Of a DNA stretch of 5,830 bases, positions 1 to 5,830 are shown piece after piece. The first letter of the stretch is position 1; every line of letters starts with the position of its first letter. The notes under the pieces were generated by a model. It searched no databases. It was not told where the DNA came from and was given only the letters and a program-made list of their open reading frames with translations. Source of the stretch: Acidobacteriota bacterium (GTDB lineage: Bacteria > Acidobacteriota > Aminicenantia > UBA2199); assembly GCA_028749105.1 (NCBI GenBank), contig JAQUQF010000121.1:1-5830 (forward strand), read 5' to 3'. The translations under genes and the position numbers were made by a program.

Positions 1-848
<848 letters not shown>

Positions 849-852
<4 letters not shown>

Positions 853-3800
853 AGCGCTACATCCACCTGCACGTGCACTCGGAATACAGCCTGCTCGATT
901 CCTCCCTGAAGATCGACGACATGCTGCGCAAGGCCCGCGACTTCCAGATGCCCGCCGTGGCCCTGACCGACCACGGATCGATCCTGGGCGCGGTCAATTT
1001 CTACAAGAAGGCCCTGCAGAGTGAGGTCAAGCCCATCATCGGCGCCGAGCTCTACCTGGCGCCGGGCTCGCGCTTCGACCGGCCCAACCGCCGCGAGGAC
1101 GAGCTGAACTATTTCCACCTGCTGGCCCTGGTGCGCAACGACCAGGGCTACCGCAACCTCTGCGAGCTGATCACCGCCTCCTACCTGGAGGGCTTCTACC
1201 GCAAGCCGCGCATCGACAAGGAGCTGCTGGAAAAGTACAGGGACGGCCTGCTGGTCATGTCGGCCTGCATCCAGGGCGAGCTCCCCTACCACCTGCTGCG
1301 CGGCCAGCCGGAAAAGGCCAGGGCGGCGGCGCGCTGGTACCGCGAGACGTTCAAGGACAACTTCTTCATTGAGGTCCAGGACCACGGCCTGGCCGAGCAG
1401 AAGCAGGCGCTGCCGCTGCTGATCGACCTGGCCCGGGAGATGGACATCCCGCTGGCGGCGAGCAACGACGTCCACTACCTCACCCGCGAGGACGCCGACG
1501 CCCGCGAGATCCTCATCTGCCTGCAGACGACCGACGTCATCTCCAACCCCGACCGGCCGATGAAGAAAGAGACCGACCAGATGTATTTCAAGTCCGGCGA
1601 GGAAATGGCCAAACTCCCCTTTGCGGCCGTTGCGCCGCAAGCCCTGGCCAACACCTTCGAGATCGCCTCGCGCTGCAACTTCGAGTTCAAGCTGAAGAAG
1701 TACTTCCTGCCCGCCTTCAAGACCCCGGGCAAGCTGAGCGTCGACGACTATTTCGAGAAGCTGTGCCTCGAGGGCTTCGAGCGCATCCAGCACCAGTACC
1801 TGACCAAGGCCAAGCACCTGAAGCACGGCCCGGCCGAATACGAGAAGCGCCTGAAGTACGAGATCGAGAAGATCCGCGAGATGGGCTTCCCCGGCTACTT
1901 CCTCATCGTCTGGGACATCATCCGCTTCGCCAAGGAGAGCGGCATCCCGGTCGGCCCCGGCCGCGGCTCGGTGGTGGGCAGCCTGGTGGCGTTCGTCATG
2001 GGCATCACCCAGATCGACCCGCTGGAGTACGACCTGATCTTCGAGCGCTTCCTCAATCCCGAGCGCATCAGCCTGCCCGACATCGACATCGACTTCGACG
2101 CCGAGCGCCGCGAGGAGATCATCACCTACATCCGCGAGAAATACGGCGAGGACAACGTGGCCCAGGTCGTCACCTTCAACCGCATGAAGGCCAAGCTGGC
2201 CATCCGCGACATCGGCCGGGTGATGGAGGTCAAGCTGGCCGACGTCAACCGCCTGGCCAAGCTGGTCCCCGAGGGCCCCAAGGTGGAGCTGCAGGACGCC
2301 ATCGACCGCACCCCCGACCTGCAGCGTGAGATCAAGCACAGCCAGGAGTTCGTCAAGCTGATCAACTACGCCCTGCGCCTGGAGAACAACATCCGCAACA
2401 CCGGCAAGCATGCCGCCGGCGTGGTCATCGCCCCCAGGAAGCTGACCGAGTTCATGCCGCTCTACAAGACGCGCGAGGACATCACCACCCACTTCGAGAA
2501 GGAGGAGGTGGAGAACATCGGCCTGCTGAAGATGGACATCCTGGGTCTGAAGACCCTGACCATCATCAAGAACATCCTCAGCGAGGTGCGGGAGCGCGAG
2601 GGCAAGGCCATCGACCTGGAGAACCTCAACCTGCTCGACGCCCGGACCTTCAAGATCTTCCAGAAGGGCGACACCGACGGCATCTTCCAGTTCGAGAGCT
2701 CGGGCATGCGCGATTACCTGAAGAAGTCCAAGCCCACCCGCATCGAGGACCTGATCGTGCTCAACGCCCTCTACCGCCCGGGGCCGCTGCAGTCGGGCAT
2801 GGCCGACGTCTACGTCAACCGCAAGCTGGGCCGGGAAAAGGTCAGCTTCATCTTCCCCGAACTCGAGGAGATCCTCAAGGACACCTACGGCATCATCGTC
2901 TTCCAGGAGCAGGTCATGCAGATCTCGGTGCGCATCGCCAACTTCTCCATGAGCGAGGCCGACGAGATGCGCAAAATCATGGGCAAGAAGGACGTGAGCA
3001 AGATGCCGGCCCAGGAGAAGAAGTTCCTGGAGCGGGCGGCGAAAAAGGGCTACGACAAGAAAAAACTCGAGGAGCTCTTCGGCCAGATGAAGACCTTCGC
3101 CGAGTACGGTTTCAACAAGTCGCACGCCACCGCCTACGCCTACCTCGCCTATCAGACCGCCTTTCTCAAGGCGCACTACCCCGTCTACTTCATGGCCGCC
3201 CACCTCAGCTCCGAAGCCGACAAGACCACCACCTCCTCCAAGATCATCCAGTACATCTCCGAGAGCAAGAAGATGGGCATCGACATCCTGCCGCCGGACA
3301 TCAACAAAAGCCGCGAGGCCTTCCGCGTCGAGACGGACGGCGCCGTGCGCTTCGGCCTGATCGGGCTGAAGAACGTGGGCAGCGCCGCGCTGGCCATCAT
3401 CCTCAAGGCCCGCGAGGAGGGCGGCGAGTTCAAGAATTTCAACGATTTCGTCGAGCGCATCGACCTGGCCAAGGTCAACAAGGGGGTGCTCGAGAGCCTG
3501 ATCAAGGCCGGGGCCTGCGACGGCTTCGGCCTGAAGCGGCGCGTCCTGTTCGAGAGCATCGGCGAGGTGCTGCGCCGCGCCGCCGCCATCGGCCGCAGCC
3601 GCAGCCGGAACCAGAAAGCGCTGTTCACCGATGCCATCGCCGACGACTACATCCCCCGCGAGATGCTCGCCCTCGAGGAGTGGCCCGAGAGCGAGATGAT
3701 CAAGGGCGAGAAGGAGAGCGCCGGCATCTACGTCAGCCACAACCCGCTGGAAAAGTTCAGCAGCGAGATCCGCAAGGTCTCCAACACCACGGTCATGGCC

Positions 3801-4337
3801 ATCCAGACCCACGACTTCAAGGGCGAGGTGATCAAGCTGGGCGGCGTGGTCACCGAGTTCGCGCGCCGCACCTCCAAGAAGGGCGACGCCTACGGCGAGA
3901 TCTTTTTCGAGGACCTGACCGGGCGCATCAAGGTGCTGTGCTTCAAGGACCGCTGGCGGGAGCTGGAGAAGGAGCTGAAGGCCGACGTGCCCTACTTCCT
4001 GGAGGGGCGCAGCCGCTCGGGCGGCTCCGACAACGAGAGCGAGGAGACCGTCTATTTGGAGAACCTGCAGGAACTGGAGGCCATGCTCAAGAAGAAGGCG
4101 CGCAAGATCGTCATCACCATCGGCTACGACCTGATCGACGAGGCCTTCAACGAGAAGCTGATGCAGAAGCTGGAGAAGAACCGCGACTCGGTGCCCTACA
4201 TGATCGTCATCATCCACCCCGACGACGCCCGCGTCGTGATCAACTCCGAGCCCGGCCAGGGCATCCGCGCCACCGCCGCCATGAAGAAGGACATCGAGAA
4301 GCTGACCGGTCCGAACTCCATCGAGATCCTTTTCTAG
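849..4337 (+). CDS. dnaE: DNA polymerase III alpha subunit (replicative DnaE1 type), complete
   Basis: This is the C-family polymerase that extends both strands at the replication fork. The 1162-residue length is typical of full-length DnaE1. Domains in order: PHP domain (about 1-215) with HLHVHSEYS (6-14), TDHG (40-43), GAE (65-67) and NDVH (206-209); palm with GPGRGS (369-374), LPDIDIDF (409-416; acidic residues 411, 413, 415) and KMDILGL with D563, which together supply the catalytic aspartates; fingers with GFNKSHA (754-760); a helix-hairpin-helix at GLKNVG (839-844); a clamp-binding-like QKALF (922-926); an OB fold (about 994-1075); and a C-terminal domain to residue 1162. ATG 849 was chosen because it forms an ATGA overlap with guaA and puts the PHP motif at the usual distance from the N-terminus. 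An in-frame GTG at 843 would add only two residues. No good Shine-Dalgarno is visible, so coupling to guaA translation is likely. DnaE2 is unlikely given the clamp motif and the LPDIDIDF sequence. Confidence 0.98.
3612..3626 (+). other. Beta-clamp-binding-like motif in DnaE (QKALF)
   Basis: These codons encode Gln-Lys-Ala-Leu-Phe at DnaE residues 922-926, between the helix-hairpin-helix region and the OB fold. It fits the QxxLF pattern by which replicative alpha subunits bind the sliding clamp, and it sits close to where the internal clamp motif lies in E. coli DnaE. The motif is seen directly; its function is inferred from family knowledge. Confidence 0.75.
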
Positions 4338-4341
4338 CCCC

Positions 4342-5265
4342 ATGAAAGAAAAAAGCGAAAGCGAACTCCTGGCCGCGGCGCGGGAACGGATCACGTTCTT
4401 GAACAGCGAGCTGAAAAATTTCAGCGCCCTGGTCCACAACTTCGACGCGCCGCCCAGCGAGCTGCCCGAGGTCCCCTGGATCGACGTCTACGGCGAGTCG
4501 CTGCCGCGCAACGGCAAGGCGGGCGGCGACCACATCATCTACGTCGACTTCAAGAAACGCTACAAGATGGACAAGCTCATCCGCGAGGCGCCCGACGGGC
4601 TGAAGGAGAAGCTGCGCGCCACCGCCGCGCGCGCCGGCATCGTGGTCCTCGACGTGGAGGGCCACGACTACGGGGCGGCGTTCATCGCCTCAGTGTTCCA
4701 CCAGGCCTTCCTGCTTGGCGTCTCCTATGAATTGAAGTTCTTCGGCGAGATCACCACCACCCTGTTCGAAAACATCAACACGCGCTTCTACAACTCGTCG
4801 GGCATTCACAAGACCCTGACCATGGTCTACGGCGAGATCACCGAGCGGGGCACGTTCCGCTTCCTGTCGGCCGCCCACCCGCCGCCGCTGGTGTTCTCCA
4901 ACCAGTTTGACCGCCTGGCGCCGATCAGCGAGGACCGGTTGATCTCCTTTCCCCAGATCGGCACCATGCCCTCGCGCGGCAACAGCGAGAAAACGGTGCC
5001 GCTGCTCGGCGTCAAGGAGAAGTACACGGTCAACGAAATCAATTTGATGGGGCGTGGCGACATCCTGGTGCTCTACACCGACGGCCTCACCGACCATCGC
5101 GACGCGCAGGGCGGCAAATATTTCCCCGTGCGGCTGGAGTCGGTGCTGCGGGCGAACAAGACACGGCCCGCCCGCGAGATCTTCGAGCGCATCAAGGCCG
5201 ACATGCTGGCCTTCAACCCCAAGCCCGACGACGACATCACCGTGGTCGTCATCAAGAAGACATGA
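4342..5265 (+). CDS. SpoIIE/RsbU-family PP2C serine phosphatase, sensor-less
   Basis: This 307-residue protein has the metal-dependent phosphatase fold that usually dephosphorylates STAS anti-anti-sigma proteins or other phosphoserine targets. Visible motifs are GGDHIIY (61-67), LDVEGHDYGAA (103-113), NINTRFYN (145-151), LSAAHPPPLVF (175-185), GDILVLYTDGLT (239-250) and DDDITVVVI (296-304). Probable metal ligands are D63, D104, D247 and one or more of D296-D298. There is no signal peptide, membrane segment, PAS, GAF, HAMP or receiver domain; only about 40 charged residues, probably helical, precede the catalytic domain. Two oddities stand out: about 41 residues separate the GGD and DVEGH aspartates, roughly 20 more than in typical RsbU, and DVSGHG is replaced by DVEGHD. 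ATG 4342 lies four bases after the dnaE stop with no clear Shine-Dalgarno but in an A-rich stretch, so expression may depend on dnaE translation. The substrate is unknown and no STAS or anti-sigma gene is in the window. Confidence 0.9.
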   Translation: MKEKSESELLAAARERITFLNSELKNFSALVHNFDAPPSELPEVPWIDVYGESLPRNGKAGGDHIIYVDFKKRYKMDKLIREAPDGLKEKLRATAARAGIVVLDVEGHDYGAAFIASVFHQAFLLGVSYELKFFGEITTTLFENINTRFYNSSGIHKTLTMVYGEITERGTFRFLSAAHPPPLVFSNQFDRLAPISEDRLISFPQIGTMPSRGNSEKTVPLLGVKEKYTVNEINLMGRGDILVLYTDGLTDHRDAQGGKYFPVRLESVLRANKTRPAREIFERIKADMLAFNPKPDDDITVVVIKKT

Positions 5266-5272
5266 ACGACAC

Positions 5273-5285
5273 CGCCCGCGGGGCG
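5273..5285 (+). other. Short GC hairpin just before the aldolase ribosome binding site
   Basis: CGCCC (5273-5277) can pair with GGGCG (5281-5285) around a GCG loop, giving a five-pair all-GC stem. It ends one base before AGGAGG. No T-run follows, so it is not an intrinsic terminator. In such G+C-rich DNA a stem this short can occur by chance. It might affect ribosome loading or mRNA stability. Confidence 0.3.
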
Positions 5286-5286
5286 C

Positions 5287-5292
5287 AGGAGG
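5287..5292 (+). promoter_or_regulatory. Strong Shine-Dalgarno of the threonine aldolase gene
   Basis: AGGAGG is followed by AAAC and then ATG 5297. It is the only strong ribosome binding site at a gene start in this window, and it fixes the aldolase start. The four-base spacing is slightly short but within the working range. It suggests that the aldolase can be translated independently of the genes upstream. Confidence 0.85.
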
Positions 5293-5296
5293 AAAC

Positions 5297-5830
5297 ATGA
5301 CGCTTGACACGACGTTCGGCAGCGACAACCACTCGGGAGTTCATCCGCGCGTTCTGGAGGCGATCGCGGCGGCCAACGCCGGCCCGGCGGTGGCCTACGG
5401 CCTGGACGCCCACACGGAAGCGGCCATGGCCCGCTTCCGCGAGCACTTCGCAAAAAACATCGACGTCTACATGGTCTTCAACGGCACCGGGGCCAACGTC
5501 GTTTCGCTCTCCACCCTGGCGCTCCCCTTCCAGGCGGTGATCTGCAGCGAGCACGCCCATATCAACGCCGACGAGTGCGGCGCGCCCGAAGCGGGCGCCG
5601 GCTGCAAGCTGCTGGCCGTGCACACCGCCGACGGCAAGCTCACCTGCAACGACATCGCCCGCCACCTTCAGGGGCGCCTCGACCAGCACCGCGTGCAGCC
5701 GCTCGTCGTCTCCATTACCCAGCCCAGCGAACTGGGCACGATCTACGGCTGCGAGGAGGTAAAGGAGATCGCCGCCTTCTGCCACCACCACGGCTTGTTC
5801 CTGCATATGGACGGCGCCCGCTTAAGCAAC
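5297..5830 (+). CDS. Low-specificity L-threonine aldolase, N-terminal part; 3' end outside the window
   Basis: This fold-type I PLP enzyme cleaves threonine or allo-threonine to glycine and acetaldehyde. The window holds 178 codons, about half of a usual 340-350 residues, and the frame is open to the edge. Visible family features are the N-terminal FGSDNHSGVHPRVL (7-20), AYG (33-35), FNGTGAN (61-67) for the PLP phosphate region, SEHAHI (84-89) with a conserved histidine that stacks on the cofactor, the NADECGAPE stretch (90-98), SITQPSELGTIY (139-150), and HMDGAR (170-175), whose D172 should contact the PLP ring nitrogen. The PLP-binding lysine lies beyond the window. The start is set by AGGAGG four bases upstream. 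The gene sits 31 bases after the phosphatase and may share its transcript. The beta-eliminating lyase superfamily also holds related enzymes such as phenylserine aldolases, so exact substrate preference is open. The gene symbol is left blank because ltaE, gly1 and ltaA are all used. Confidence 0.92.
   Translation, partial: MTLDTTFGSDNHSGVHPRVLEAIAAANAGPAVAYGLDAHTEAAMARFREHFAKNIDVYMVFNGTGANVVSLSTLALPFQAVICSEHAHINADECGAPEAGAGCKLLAVHTADGKLTCNDIARHLQGRLDQHRVQPLVVSITQPSELGTIYGCEEVKEIAAFCHHHGLFLHMDGARLSN

Larger units (their letters stand above)
5262..5300 (+). other. Possible 12-codon linker ORF between phosphatase and aldolase genes
   Basis: An ATG at 5262 overlaps the phosphatase TGA as ATGA. 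The frame reads MNDTARGAQEET and stops at TGA 5298-5300, which overlaps the aldolase ATG at 5297 as a second ATGA. It spans the entire spacer, including the hairpin and the AGGAGG. If translated, it would pass ribosomes from one gene to the next. It has only a weak AAGAAG upstream and no recognisable product, so it may be chance. The layout is seen; the role is speculative. Confidence 0.2.

Noticed and set aside
1763..2329. Alternative + frame ORFs inside dnaE (also 3680-4345)
   Set aside because: They are rich in R, P, G and H, the typical composition of a shifted frame of G+C-rich coding DNA, and they overlap conserved polymerase motifs in the true frame.
3040..3066. A-runs in dnaE (GCG AAA AAG, then AAG AAA AAA CTC) considered as a programmed frameshift site, as in dnaX
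   Set aside because: The reading frame continues through conserved motifs on both sides (GFNKSHA follows), no downstream stimulatory structure was seen, and lysine-rich helices are normal in this region.
4345..4354. A6 tract in the first codons of the phosphatase gene considered as a phase-variation tract
   Set aside because: Six As is too short for efficient slippage switching, and the reading frame is intact. It is better explained as a low-structure start region.
5266..5296. Possible intrinsic terminator after the phosphatase gene
   Set aside because: The only stem is five pairs long and is followed by AGGAGGAAAC rather than a T-run, so it does not fit an intrinsic terminator.
5304..5540. 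Alternative + frame ORF overlapping the start of the aldolase gene
   Set aside because: Its R/T/S/P-rich translation has no family resemblance. The overlapping frame from 5297 has a strong ribosome binding site and threonine aldolase motifs.
4690..5806. Open frames on the - strand opposite the phosphatase and aldolase genes (4690-5328, 5073-5453, 5252-5806)
   Set aside because: They mirror the codon bias of the + strand genes, show the same V/L/D/G/A-rich composition, and contain no domain motif.

Overview
The window is a dense, single-strand stretch of a G+C-rich bacterial chromosome. By eye it is about two-thirds G+C, with G or C at most third codon positions. It carries four genes, all on the + strand: the 3' part of guaA (GMP synthase), a complete dnaE (DNA polymerase III alpha subunit), a complete SpoIIE/RsbU-type PP2C protein phosphatase gene, and the 5' part of a low-specificity threonine aldolase gene. 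I found no mobile element, CRISPR array, tRNA or rRNA, and no gap longer than 31 bases.

Layout: guaA runs off the left edge and ends at 852. dnaE starts inside its stop codon through an ATGA overlap (849-852) and ends at 4337. The phosphatase starts four bases later, at 4342, without a visible Shine-Dalgarno sequence, and ends at 5265. A 31-base spacer follows. It holds a small GC hairpin, a strong AGGAGG, and a 12-codon ORF that joins the phosphatase stop to the aldolase start. The threonine aldolase starts at 5297 and runs off the right edge at residue 178. The spacing suggests one transcript, with translation coupled at least at the first two junctions. No promoter or terminator was recognised.

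The gene products do not form one obvious pathway. GuaA makes GMP, DnaE replicates the chromosome, the phosphatase probably acts in partner-switching or serine/threonine phosphate signalling, and the aldolase splits threonine or allo-threonine into glycine and acetaldehyde. Glycine feeds purine and one-carbon metabolism, so a loose nucleotide and replication theme is possible, but that is inference.

Organism: the sensor-less phosphatase subfamily (GGDHIIY motif, long insert before DVEGH) and the overall style resemble, from memory, proteins of uncultured Acidobacteriota-like lineages such as Candidatus Aminicenantes. This is a weak placement that needs a database comparison. The most notable points are the apparently complete set of PHP-domain metal ligands in DnaE, the guaA-dnaE overlap, the sensor-less phosphatase next to the replicase gene, and the micro-ORF and hairpin junction before the aldolase. 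No clearly new multi-gene system is visible.
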